Part shown: positions 33,476 to 42,629 of the stretch, one piece after another | Layout: each line of letters begins with the position of its first letter | How positions within the stretch are numbered: position 1 is the first letter of the stretch | Assembly (NCBI GenBank): GCA_001312405.1 | Contig: BBDR01000002.1 | Coordinates: 1-64,000 of the forward strand | Direction of reading: 5' to 3' | DNA from: Clostridium sp. NkU-1 | GTDB lineage: Bacteria; Bacillota_A; Clostridia; Lachnospirales; Lachnospiraceae | DNA: 64,000 nucleotides | Notes under the pieces: model-generated | Seen by the model: only the letters and a program-made list of their open reading frames with translations | What the model was told of the DNA's origin: nothing | Databases searched by the model: none | Program-made: the position numbers and the translations under genes

Positions 33476-34935
33476 TTATACCTCTTGCATAGCGGATTTT
33501 GCCTTCTCTTTATCTTCTTTACTCATCGGGAAGCAGATGCTTGCAGCGATTGATACGATACAGCACACGGCAGCCGGTGCGCTCGTTAATGGTGCAATGG
33601 CAATTAAGAACGGTTGAATGAACGCTGGGAAGGTATCAACAGCCAGGCTCATGGAGGTAAGTCCAATACCAAATGCGAATGTAATACCGATAATGGTTAC
33701 GTTTCTCTCGGAGAAACCTGCTTTTGCGATCATCTTAATACCATTTAACGTAATCATGGCAAATACAGAAATAATTGCGCCGCCCAAAACCGCATCTGGG
33801 ATGGTTTGGAAAAGAGCCGCCAATTTCGGGATAAGTCCACACAAAGCCAGGAATACAGCTCCTACGGCAACGCACCATTTGTTCACGATTTTCGTCATGG
33901 AGATAATACCTGCGTTCTGTCCAAACGCGGTGTTTGGCAGCGCGTTAAATACAGCCGCTAACATGGATCCACCTGCATCTGCGAGGATGGCACCGGATGT
34001 TTCTTCGGGGGTAGGCTCTCTGTCAAATGCCGCAATGGTAATACCGCCGGTGTTACCGATGGTTTCCAGTCCGGAAATGACATAAAACAGGGCGAAGTTT
34101 AAGATGCCGGCTATGGAAAATTTAAGTCCGAAATAAAACGGCATAGGTACGGAGACGATTTTAGCGGATGAAATCGGCGCAAAATTCACCATACCCAAGC
34201 AATGGCCACTATATACCCGATAGCCAGTCCCAAAAGCAGGGCGGAATTCTTTACAATGCCTTTGCCATACCTTTGGAGCAATAACACAAGAACGAACACA
34301 AATAACGCCACGCATACATTTTTCATCGAACCCAACACGCCTGTATATTGAAACTTATCTGGATTCTCATTATAAGCCGCCAAAGTAGCTGCTGCGTTTG
34401 ACCCGCCGTTAAAGTATCGTGCTCCCGCGCTTAATAAGTTTAATCCAATGGCAATAAGCGTTGTTCCCACCACGATCGGTGAAAACAGATTGGCAAGCTT
34501 CTTATAGAAGAAACCCATAAATACTTCAACGATGCCACCTACCAATGAACAGCCGAGAACCAACGCATATACATCACGCGGATCTGTCAGCCCCATGGAA
34601 GGCGCGACTTGAGTGGCAACAATGGAAGCCACGGCAACAAATGCAAACGATGTACCCATGACAATTGGCAGATTCGCTCCGATGCGGAAGCTCTTCCCGA
34701 GCTTGATCGGATACAGCTGAAACAGGGTGGTTACACCAGATACAATCATGGCGGATGATAACATGATGGTCTTATCCGCCGGCTCTAACCCACAGATGCT
34801 GGCAATGATAAGTATGGGGGCCAGGTTGCCCGTAAACATGGCCAGTATGTGCTGCAGACCTAGTGGGAATGCAGTTTTAAAACTTGGCCTGCCTTCCAGT
34901 TGGTAGATCAGTTCTTTGTCGTTTTGCTTATTCAA
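33476..34935 (-). CDS. NCS2/NAT family xanthine-urate permease (frame broken)
   Basis: Imports xanthine, urate or a related purine with protons. The joined protein is about 485 residues with about 14 helices. The NAT signature QNAGIISMTK is present after NALPNTAFG, and the N-terminal GLQHILAMF segment is typical. A lost G near 34195 (IAWG|MVNFAPI) breaks the frame. It is close to E. coli YgfU/XanQ and Bacillus PucK-type carriers, by motif only. It is downstream of carbamate kinase on the same strand after a 209-base gap. With the AzgA-type carrier it gives the region two unrelated purine importers. Confidence 0.88.
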
Positions 34936-35144
34936 AGGAAATCCCTCTCTTTACTATTATTTTCAAAGCCATATATGGGATTGTTTAGAAATATCTTGGA
35001 CAATTCCCAGACCCCCCCATTGGAAGACAGCACCAGCTTGTAATAAACCAATACTGTCTTCTATGATGGTCAAAGACTTTGAATGTTGGTGTTTTGCTTA
35101 ACAATTAATATTATAATGTGTTTTTAACAAAAGCATAAATAGTT
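34936..35144 (-). promoter_or_regulatory. Gap upstream of the NAT permease
   Basis: An ATTATA (35110-35115; TATAAT on the minus strand) may be a -10 box for the permease, but no good -35 is visible. A GGAAGACAG/TGTCTTC inverted repeat at about 35022-35062 could be a terminator or operator. Confidence 0.3.
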
Positions 35145-36089
35145 TTACTGATGAATATGAGTTCCGGTCTTCCCCAGGATTCCTTCTTTTGCTTTTTCGA
35201 GCAAGGTGATGAGCGCATTGCGCCCTTCCTTGGAATCTGCGAATTTCACAGCAGCCTGAACCTTTGGCAGCATGGAGCCAGGAGCGAAGTGTCCTTCTCC
35301 AATATACTTGCGGGCATCGTCTGTTGTGATATCGTCCAACCATTTCTCTTCCGGTTTACCGAAGTTTATTGCTACTTTTTCAACTGCTGTGAGGATGATT
35401 AAGAAGTCTGCATCCAGTTCCTCTGCCAGCAATTCACTTGCAAAATCTTTGTCAATAACTGCACTTGCACCTTTTAAATGATTTCCCTGAAGGGTAACGG
35501 GAATGCCGCCGCCGCCGCAGGCAATAACCAGTTGTCCGGCTTCCACAAGGGAGCGGATCGCGCCGATTTCAATGATTTCTGAAGGGCTTGGAGAAGCTAC
35601 CACACGGCGGTATCCGCGTCCGGCATCTTCCTTTGTGATGTATCCGTACTTTTCTTCAGCCAGTTTCGCTTCTTCTGCAGTCATGAAGTGACCGATGGGC
35701 TTGCTGGGAGAGTTGAAAGCAGGATCATTTTCATCCACACGAACCTGTGTGATCATGGTGGTTACAGGAATGTTGCTTATGTTCCTGTTTACCAGCTCTT
35801 CTCTTAAAGCATTCTGTAAGTCATAGCCAATATAAGCCTGGCTCATGGCGACACAGACGGAAAGAGGAGTGTTTGGCTGTTTGGGATCTTCTCGTGTTAA
35901 AGCACTCATTGCGTTGTTAATCATGCCCACCTGTGGGCCGTTGCCGTGAACCACCACTACTTCACAGCCTTCTTCAATCAGGTCAACGATTGCTTTTGAC
36001 GTGATCTTAACTGCAGCCATCTGCTCTGGTAAAGTATTACCCAAAGCATTGCCGCCTAACGCAATAACAATTCTTTTCTTCTTTTCCAT
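35145..36089 (-). CDS. arcC: Carbamate kinase
   Basis: Converts carbamoyl phosphate and ADP to ATP, CO2 and ammonia, giving energy from carbamoyl groups. The 314-residue protein is intact, with RIVIALGGNALGN at the N terminus, VVVHGNGPQVG and ACGGGGIPV. It matches the YqeA/ArcC type found in the E. coli yge/yqe cluster. It is downstream of ygeW on the minus strand, the natural source of its substrate, with no arginine deiminase in sight. Confidence 0.93.
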   Translation of the reverse strand: MEKKKRIVIALGGNALGNTLPEQMAAVKITSKAIVDLIEEGCEVVVVHGNGPQVGMINNAMSALTREDPKQPNTPLSVCVAMSQAYIGYDLQNALREELVNRNISNIPVTTMITQVRVDENDPAFNSPSKPIGHFMTAEEAKLAEEKYGYITKEDAGRGYRRVVASPSPSEIIEIGAIRSLVEAGQLVIACGGGGIPVTLQGNHLKGASAVIDKDFASELLAEELDADFLIILTAVEKVAINFGKPEEKWLDDITTDDARKYIGEGHFAPGSMLPKVQAAVKFADSKEGRNALITLLEKAKEGILGKTGTHIHQ

Positions 36090-36205
36090 TTTGCTGTCCT
36101 CTTAGTAAATAAGAATTATCTAAAAGACGCACCTGTATCCATGGGTAGGCTGCGGGTGCGCCTGATATTCTTAACTATGGGGCTGTTGCCCCGATGCGAA
36201 ATTAT

Positions 36206-37396
36206 TCAAAAATTCTCGGTTTTTTTGCCAGATTCCAGCTTCTTTAAGATTTCCTGTGGATTCTCAAATTTGCTTAAGAAGATCATAGCGGCGATTACAT
36301 ATGGCTTGAAGCTTGCTTCTTTGTATAACGGATCGCGGTAACGATCGAATACGGAAGCAACTACTTCACCGTCCTTGCAGCTTACATCGTTGATGTCAGC
36401 TGGTAAGCAGTGCATGTAAAGAGCCTTGCCGTCTTTTGTGGTCTTCATCAGCTCTTCAGTACAGCACCAGTCTTTGTGGCTTGCGTTCTGAGCAAGTAAT
36501 TCTTTCTCAAGAGCCTTGATGCCGTCTGTGTCGCCTTCAGCGTAAAGGTTGGTTCTCTTTTCCATAGCTGCAAATGGAGCCCAGCTCTTTGGATATACAA
36601 CGTCAGCATCCTTGAATGCATCAGCCATATCGTTGGATACACGGAAGGTACCGCCGGATTTCTCAGCGTTCTTCTTTGCAACTTCAACAACTTCAGGCAT
36701 AACCTCATAGCCTTCCGGATGAGCTAAAACAACTTCCATACCCATACGAGTCATTAAGCCGATGATTCCCTGAGGAACGGATAATGGCTTTCCGTAGGAA
36801 GGAGAGTAAGCCCATGTCATAGCCAGCTTTTTGCCCTTTAAGTTCTCGATGCCGCCCATTTCATGGATGATGTGAAGCATATCAGCCATACTCTGAGTTG
36901 GATGGTCAATGTCGCACTGTAAGTTTACTAAGGTTGGTCTCTGCTCTAAGATGCCGTCTTTATTTCCCTGGGTAACAGCGTCCATAAATTCATGCATATA
37001 GGTATTTCCCTTGCCGATATACATATCATCGCGGATACCGATAACATCTGCCATGAAGGAAACCATGTTAGCTGTTTCACGAACGGTCTCGCCGTGAGCT
37101 ACCTGGGATTTGCCCTCGTCTAAATCCTGAACTTCCAGACCAAGTAAGTTACATGCGGAAGCGAAGGAGAAACGGGTACGTGTGGAGTTGTCGCGGAATA
37201 AGGAAATTCCAAGACCGCTCTCAAAAACTTTTGTGGAAATGTTGTTTTCTCTCATGAAACGAAGAGCGTCAGCAACAGTCCAGACAGCTTCCAGCTCGTC
37301 GTCGGTCTTCTCCCATGTTAAGAAGAAATCATTCTCATACATTTCCTTAAAGTTTAAGGAGTTGAGTTTGTCGATGTAATCCTGTAAGGTTTTCAT
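36206..37396 (-). CDS. ygeW: YgeW, aspartate/ornithine carbamoyltransferase-like
   Basis: Member of the knotted carbamoyltransferase family. In the yge cluster it is proposed to phosphorolyse a ureido compound to give carbamoyl phosphate. The 396-residue protein is intact. The carbamoyl-phosphate motif is FRDNSTRTRFSFASACNLLG, followed by HPTQSMADMLHI and the C-terminal HCLPADINDV. It is longer than ordinary ornithine carbamoyltransferase, as expected for YgeW. AGGAGG precedes the start. Next gene downstream is carbamate kinase. Confidence 0.92.
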   Translation of the reverse strand: MKTLQDYIDKLNSLNFKEMYENDFFLTWEKTDDELEAVWTVADALRFMRENNISTKVFESGLGISLFRDNSTRTRFSFASACNLLGLEVQDLDEGKSQVAHGETVRETANMVSFMADVIGIRDDMYIGKGNTYMHEFMDAVTQGNKDGILEQRPTLVNLQCDIDHPTQSMADMLHIIHEMGGIENLKGKKLAMTWAYSPSYGKPLSVPQGIIGLMTRMGMEVVLAHPEGYEVMPEVVEVAKKNAEKSGGTFRVSNDMADAFKDADVVYPKSWAPFAAMEKRTNLYAEGDTDGIKALEKELLAQNASHKDWCCTEELMKTTKDGKALYMHCLPADINDVSCKDGEVVASVFDRYRDPLYKEASFKPYVIAAMIFLSKFENPQEILKKLESGKKTENF

Positions 37397-37514
37397 ATAG
37401 TAGTTAGCCTCCTGATTCTTGTCTTGTTTTAGTGTTATCTATCCTTCATGCAGTCTGCCAGGCATTGATTGGGGAAGGAATGATCGGCAGTCTGCAAAAA
37501 TGATTGTTAGGAGT

Positions 37515-37590
37515 GGCGGCAGGCCTTGAAGGGCCTGCTGCCAGAATTATGGCAATCCCTTCCAGGGACACCTTGATGCCCTGGAAAGGA
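37515..37590. repeat. Two hairpins between ygeY and ygeW, including repeat family B copy 3
   Basis: GGCGGCAGGCC/GGGCCTGCTGCC (37515-37542) is a strong stem. It is followed by family B copy 3 (37553-37590): ATCCCTTCCAGGGACACC, then TTGATGCCCTGGAAAGG. Both lie in the transcribed minus-strand spacer and could mark an mRNA processing or attenuation site. Confidence 0.5.
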
Positions 37591-37623
37591 GGCAATAATA
37601 TGGTAATAAAATGGCTGCCTGAA

Positions 37624-38934
37624 TTACTTGCAGTAAGCGGTTGGAAGTGCTGCATATACAGCTGCACAGGTAACCAGATCCTGCTTCCAGGTCTTCTCGT
37701 TAGGAGCATGAGCCTGAGCTTCTGCACCAGGTCCAAAGCCGATGCATGGGATTCCGTTGCGGCCCATGATGGAAACGCCGTTTGTGGAGAAGGTCCACTT
37801 GTCGGTAAGAGGACGTGCAGTTCTCATATCAAGAGTTTCTTTTGCACCGATTCTTGCATCACCGAAAAGGTTCTTGTAAGCTTCTTCCAGTGCCTTGGTA
37901 ACATCGTGATCCTCCGGAATAACCCAGGTCGGGAAGTAGCACTCGATCGGATAAGTAAGTCCAGTATAGGAAGGACGGGAATATTCGTACATGGAAACAG
38001 TAACATCGCTGCCGTATTTCTTCACGTTTGGCAGATTGCGGATTTCATCCAGACAGCTTTCCCATGTCTCGCCTGCGGTCATACGACGGTCTAAGGATAC
38101 GGAACAGGAGTCAGCAACTGCACAGCGGCTTGGGGAGGTGAAGAAGATCTCGGAAGCAGTAACAGTACCGCGTCCTAAGAAGTTAGCCTCTTTCCACTCT
38201 TTGTTGTATTTCTCATCAAGCATTTTTACAAGGCCTTTGATTTCCTTGTCATCAGCAGCGTCGTTCTCGTTAAGAGCACGAACGTCCTGAAGAATATCAG
38301 CCATCTTGTAGATTGCGTTGTCACCGCGCTCTGGTGCGGAACCATGGCAGGAGATACCCTTTACGTCAATACGGATTTCCATACGGCCTCTCTGTCCGCG
38401 GTAGATACCGCCGTCAGTTGGCTCTGTGGAAACAACGAATTCAGGACGAACCTTGCCTTCGTTGATGATATACTGCCAGCAAAGACCATCACAGTCTTCT
38501 TCCTGAACAGTACCTGTAACCAGAACAGTGTATTTGTCATTTAAAAGACCTAAGTCCTTCATGATTCTTGCGCCGTAAACAGCGGATACGATACCGCCGC
38601 ACTGATCGGATACGCCGCGGCCGCCGATTTCTGTATCATTCTCGTAGCCTTCGTATGGATCAAATGTCCAGTTGCTCTTGTTGCCGATACCAACAGTATC
38701 AATATGAGCGTCAAAACCGATTAAAGTTTTGCCGGTTCCCATATAGCCTAATACGTTGCCCATGCCGTCGATTTCTACTTTGTCGAAATCCAGCTTCCGC
38801 ATTTCTTCTGCGATGCGGTCGATGTGAGCCTTTTCATCACAGCTCTCGCCTGGGAATTTAACGATTTCCCTTAAGAACTTTGTCATGTCGGCTTCATAAT
38901 TTTGTGCTGCTTCTTTGATTTTTTTGTAATCCAT
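37624..38934 (-). CDS. ygeY: YgeY, M20-family selenium-metabolism hydrolase
   Basis: Zn-dependent amidohydrolase of the M20 peptidase/deacetylase family. YgeY is a marker of the selenium-dependent purine cluster and is thought to cleave a ureido or amide intermediate. The protein is intact, about 436 residues. Metal ligands fit [21 protein letters not shown] and TVQEEDCDG; the dimerisation domain has [15 protein letters not shown]. The start at 38934 (MDYKKIKE) is preferred because GGAGGA lies 8-9 bases before it. It lies between ygeX and ygeW on the same strand. Confidence 0.92.
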   Translation of the reverse strand: MDYKKIKEAAQNYEADMTKFLREIVKFPGESCDEKAHIDRIAEEMRKLDFDKVEIDGMGNVLGYMGTGKTLIGFDAHIDTVGIGNKSNWTFDPYEGYENDTEIGGRGVSDQCGGIVSAVYGARIMKDLGLLNDKYTVLVTGTVQEEDCDGLCWQYIINEGKVRPEFVVSTEPTDGGIYRGQRGRMEIRIDVKGISCHGSAPERGDNAIYKMADILQDVRALNENDAADDKEIKGLVKMLDEKYNKEWKEANFLGRGTVTASEIFFTSPSRCAVADSCSVSLDRRMTAGETWESCLDEIRNLPNVKKYGSDVTVSMYEYSRPSYTGLTYPIECYFPTWVIPEDHDVTKALEEAYKNLFGDARIGAKETLDMRTARPLTDKWTFSTNGVSIMGRNGIPCIGFGPGAEAQAHAPNEKTWKQDLVTCAAVYAALPTAYCK

Positions 38935-38965
38935 GTTTTTGTCCTCCATATTTTTTTATAAGTTA

Positions 38966-40171
38966 TTAACGTTCTTTTCCTTCCCAGACAATTGCTTTGT
39001 AACGATCTGGGTCGGTGTCACCCTCAGTAGAGAAGAGGAGAACTTTTGAATCCTTATTAAGTCCTAAATGCTCTTTTAACTCCTTGTATTCATCAAGAAG
39101 CATGATGCAGGCCAGAACTCCAAATGGAGCAGCGCCTGATTCGCCGGAAGTTACCGGTGTATCGCCTTTGATAGGAGCGGCAAGCATTCTCATGCCCTGG
39201 GCAGCTGCCCAGTCAGGAGCGGAAACAAAGGTATCTACGTGATTCTTTAAGATATCCCAGGAAATAGTGTTTGGCTCTCCGCAGGCAAGGCCGGCCATAA
39301 TGGTCTGCATATCACCGTCTACGATACGGATATCTCCGTCGCCGGCTTTTGCACCCTTATAGAGGCAGTCTGCAACATCAGCTTCCACAACAACTACCTT
39401 AGGCGGATTCTCTGGATAGCGGTTTGCGAAATATCCCTGAACAGCTCCTGCAAGAGAACCTACACCAGCCTGAACAAATACATGGGTCGGTCTGTCGCAG
39501 CCATATTCCTCAAGCTGCTCATTCGCTTCCAGTGCCATGGTTCCGTAGCCCTGCATGATCCAGGCAGGAATCTCTTCGTAACCATCCCAGGCAGTATCCT
39601 GTACCACAACGCCGTTCTTTGTTTTGGAAGCGGCATCTGCAGCCATACGGACGCATTCGTCATAGTTGACTTCTTCTATAGTAACGGTAGCGCCTTCTGC
39701 TTTAATATTGTTGAAACGGGTGATAGTGGAGCCCTTTGGCATATAGACAACGGACTTCTGGCCTAATTTATTTGCTGCCCATGCAACACCACGTCCATGA
39801 TTTCCATCGGTAGCGGTGAAGAAGGTTGCCTGGCCAAACTCTTTTCTTAAAGCGTCAGATGTAAGTACGCTGTAAGGAAGATCAGAAACATCTTTTCCAG
39901 TCTGCTTTGCGATGTACTTTGCGATGGCAAAGGATCCGCCCAGTACCTTGAATGCATTTAAGCCGAACCGGTAAGATTCGTCTTTTAAGTAGACCTGGCC
40001 AAGGCCTAAATAATCTGCCATGTGATCCAGCTTTGCAAGAGGAGTCTTGCTGTACTGAGGAAAGCTTTCGTGGAATACTCTTGCTTTCTTGATTTCATCA
40101 ATTGCCATAACCGGTAAATTTTTATCATCGGTCTTTGGCATGGTGTTTACAACCCATTGAATCGGTTTCAT
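38966..40171 (-). CDS. ygeX: YgeX, diaminopropionate ammonia-lyase
   Basis: PLP enzyme that converts 2,3-diaminopropionate to pyruvate and two ammonia. The 401-residue protein is intact. The PLP lysine is in FGLNAFKVLGGSFA and the cofactor phosphate site in TATDGNHGRGVAW; it ends STEGDTDPDRYK, typical of the family. AAAGGAG precedes the start. It is the first enzyme gene after the YheO-like regulator in the minus-strand row ygeX-ygeY-ygeW-arcC. In the purine pathway it would make the final pyruvate-forming step (inference from proposed urate pathways). Confidence 0.94.
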   Translation of the reverse strand: MKPIQWVVNTMPKTDDKNLPVMAIDEIKKARVFHESFPQYSKTPLAKLDHMADYLGLGQVYLKDESYRFGLNAFKVLGGSFAIAKYIAKQTGKDVSDLPYSVLTSDALRKEFGQATFFTATDGNHGRGVAWAANKLGQKSVVYMPKGSTITRFNNIKAEGATVTIEEVNYDECVRMAADAASKTKNGVVVQDTAWDGYEEIPAWIMQGYGTMALEANEQLEEYGCDRPTHVFVQAGVGSLAGAVQGYFANRYPENPPKVVVVEADVADCLYKGAKAGDGDIRIVDGDMQTIMAGLACGEPNTISWDILKNHVDTFVSAPDWAAAQGMRMLAAPIKGDTPVTSGESGAAPFGVLACIMLLDEYKELKEHLGLNKDSKVLLFSTEGDTDPDRYKAIVWEGKER

Positions 40172-40204
40172 GATTTTTATTCTCCTTTTTCTTCATTAAT
40201 TATG

Positions 40205-40851
40205 TTACTTTTCTTTATTTGTATCCATATAACTGTATAAAGTGAATTTGGATATGCCAAAATAATTGGAAACCTTGTCGCCTGACTTAGTTATAAGGAA
40301 AGCGCCGGCATCATTTAAATACTGAATTGCCGCAACTTTGTCATCCTTGCTCATAAGAGCGACCGGTTTGCCAACGAGGGCCACAGACTGTTCGATCAGT
40401 GCGTCAAGAAGATCATTCACATTATGGGTGATTCTTTTTGGCTGCTTCTCATCGTCTTCTGTTTCCGAGGTGGAGAGAAGAGATTTTAAGGAACTGTCTA
40501 TGGTAAGCAGGCCCGTGATATCATAATTAAGAGCCAGAATGTAATCAATGGTGTTATCTTTTCCTCTTATATACATGGTGCTGGATTTTAAGATCCTGCC
40601 GTCATCGGTTCTTGTTAAATAGGATAAGCGGTCTTTTAAAAGGTCCGGATTCTTTTTTTTAACGTTTCCAGAACGATTTCAGAGGGACCGTCCCCCAGCT
40701 GTCTGTTGCTTACCTGGCCGTTTTCAATATAGACAATGGAGCTGTCTATATCTTCCTTCCTTAAGTCGTGGATAACTACCTCACAGTTGTTACCAAAATG
40801 AGTAGCGATTCCACGTGCGATCTGCGTCAGCAGTTCAAGCTTTGAATCCAT
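40205..40851 (-). CDS. YheO-like regulator, PAS + HTH (frame broken)
   Basis: Transcriptional regulator of the YheO/DauR type. An N-terminal PAS-like sensor domain (MDSKLELLTQIARGIATHFG.., CEVVIHDLRKEDIDSSIVYI) is followed by a C-terminal helix-turn-helix (VAAIQYLNDAGAFLITKSGDKVSNYFGISKFTLYSYM). One extra T in the run 40652-40659 breaks the frame; joined length is about 215 residues. The start at 40851 has GGGGAGGG upstream. It is first on the minus-strand row and divergent from ssnA, so it is the best candidate for the regulator of both halves of the purine cluster. E. coli uses a sigma-54 activator (YgeV) instead. Confidence 0.75.
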
Positions 40852-40969
40852 CGTTTGCCCTCCCCTCATTGGAACATCTTATACACTCATCATAGCATAA
40901 AAATTTAAAATTTCAAGTAGTTTTCTAAAAAAATTTTTAGGTTCTCTAATTTTTTTTGTATTTTTTTAC

Positions 40970-40998
40970 TTGCATTTCTTTATATGAAATGATACACT
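40970..40998 (+). promoter_or_regulatory. Promoter of the ssnA-ygfK transcript
   Basis: TTGCAT (40970-40975), 17-base spacer, TACACT (40993-40998). The region before it is very rich in A and T runs. Confidence 0.5.
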
Positions 40999-41004
40999 GT
41001 ACCT

Positions 41005-41182
41005 AGTGAGGAATTTATGGTGTAATCTGTATAGAAAATGACGGATTATAGTATCCCGTATCAGCAGATTGCGGAAATGAAGTACATACATAGGGGAGAT
41101 TCCTATGTTAGGTTTGTACAGTTGGAAATTTTAAGGTTTCACTTAAATTATGTTAAAAAATGGAAAAAAAGGAGATGGAGAC
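41005..41182 (+). promoter_or_regulatory. Structured leader before ssnA
   Basis: Two inverted repeats lie in this 180-base leader: TAATCTGTA/CGGATTATA (about 41023-41050) and GTACA..ATAGG/CCTAT..TGTAC (about 41081-41118). No known riboswitch was recognised. No gene is seen between 40852 and 41182. Confidence 0.35.
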
Positions 41183-42518
41183 ATGCTGGTTATCGGTAAT
41201 GGAAGAATGATTACAAGAGACCCCCAAAATCCGTTTTTTTGAGAACGGTGCAGTTGCAATGGAGGGAAGCGTGATCCGTAAGGTAGGAACTACGGAAGAC
41301 ATTAAGAAAGAATACCCGGATGCGGAGTATATTGATGCAAAGGGTGGAGTTATCATGCCGGCCTTTATTAATGCCCACGAACATATTTACAGCTCTTTTG
41401 CCAGAGGCTTAAGCATCAAAGGATATGATCCTCACGGATTCCTGGAGATTTTAGACGGAATGTGGTGGACCATTGACCGTAACCTCACATTGGAAGAAAC
41501 ACGGTTAAGCGCTATGGCTACTTACATCGATTCTATTAAGAACGGTGTGACAACGACTTTTGACCATCATGCAAGCTTCGGACATATTACAGATTCCCTG
41601 TTTAAGATCGAAGAGGCTGCAAAAGAGACTGGTGTCCGTTCCTGTCTGTGCTATGAGGTTTCTGACCGTGACGGCAAAGAAAAGGCAAAAGAAGCGGTTC
41701 TGGAGAATGAAGCATTCATTAAGCATGCTTTGGCAGATGACAGCGACATGATTGCGGGAATGATGGGAATGCATGCCCAGTTTACTATTTCTGATGAGAC
41801 CATGGAGCTGGCAGCTTCCCACAAGCCTGAAGGTGTGGGCTACCACATCCATGTGGCAGAGGGAATCGAAGACCTTCATGACTGCCTTAAGAAACACGGC
41901 AAACGGATCGTAGACCGTCTGATGGACTGCAAAATCCTGGGAGAAAAGACCCTTCTTGGACACTGCATCTATATCAATCCTCATGAGATGCAGCTGATTA
42001 AGGATACAGATACCATGGTAGTTCACAATCCGGAATCCAACATGGGCAATGCATGCGGCTGCCCGCCAACCATGGAACTGGTTCACAGAGGAATCTTAAC
42101 AGGTCTTGGAACGGATGGTTATACCCACGACATGACAGAATCCTATAAAGTAGCCAATGTTCTGCACAAGCATCATTTATGCGATCCTAATGCGGCATGG
42201 GGCGAAGTTCCCAAGATGCTGTTTGAAGGAAATGCAAAGATTGCAGGCCGTTACTTTAAGAAGCCTTTGGGCGTATTAAAAGAGGGTGCAGCAGCTGACG
42301 TAATCGTTACCGATTACATTCCGTTAACTCCAATGAATGGGGATAACTGCAACAGCCATATCCTTTTCGGAATGACAGGACGCAGCGTGGTAACCACAGT
42401 AGGCAACGGAAAAGTGCTGATGAAGGACCGTATCCTTACGGCCATTGATGAAGAAAAGGTGATGGCAGACTGCAGACAGGCAGCAACTGAACTGGCAAAC
42501 CGGATCAATTCCAGGTAA
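41183..42518 (+). CDS. ssnA: SsnA, putative aminohydrolase of selenium metabolism (frame broken)
   Basis: Amidohydrolase-barrel enzyme and marker gene of the selenium-dependent purine cluster. It is related to chlorohydrolase/guanine deaminase-type enzymes and is thought to act on a purine-derived ring or ring-opened compound. Metal ligands are in PAFINAHEHIYSSFARG, TTTFDHHAS, GYHIHVAEG, LLGHCIYI and GLGTDGYTHDM. One extra T in 41234-41240 breaks the frame at residue 19; with six T the start reads MLVIGNGRMITRDPQNPFFE. Joined length is about 445 residues. AAAAGGAGATGG precedes the ATG. It leads ygfK with a 111-base gap. Confidence 0.92.
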
Positions 42519-42577
42519 TAACAGTTTCATAAAATAAGGTAAAATAGTAAAGTATACAAATATAGAATATTCACTGA

Positions 42578-42610
42578 GGGTTGTCTGCAGAGAAAGAAAG
42601 CGGACAACCC
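42578..42610 (+). promoter_or_regulatory. Hairpin just before the ygfK ribosome site
   Basis: GGGTTGTC and GACAACCC form a perfect 8-bp stem that ends about 8 bases before AGGAGG. It may protect the mRNA or tune ygfK translation. Confidence 0.45.
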
Positions 42611-42629
42611 CGTTACAGGAGGTAAAAAA

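Noticed and set aside
37504..38094. 196-residue plus-strand reading frame
   Set aside because: It is antisense to intact ygeY and has no family resemblance; it follows from codon bias on the other strand.
41505..42086. 193-residue minus-strand reading frame
   Set aside because: Antisense shadow of ssnA.
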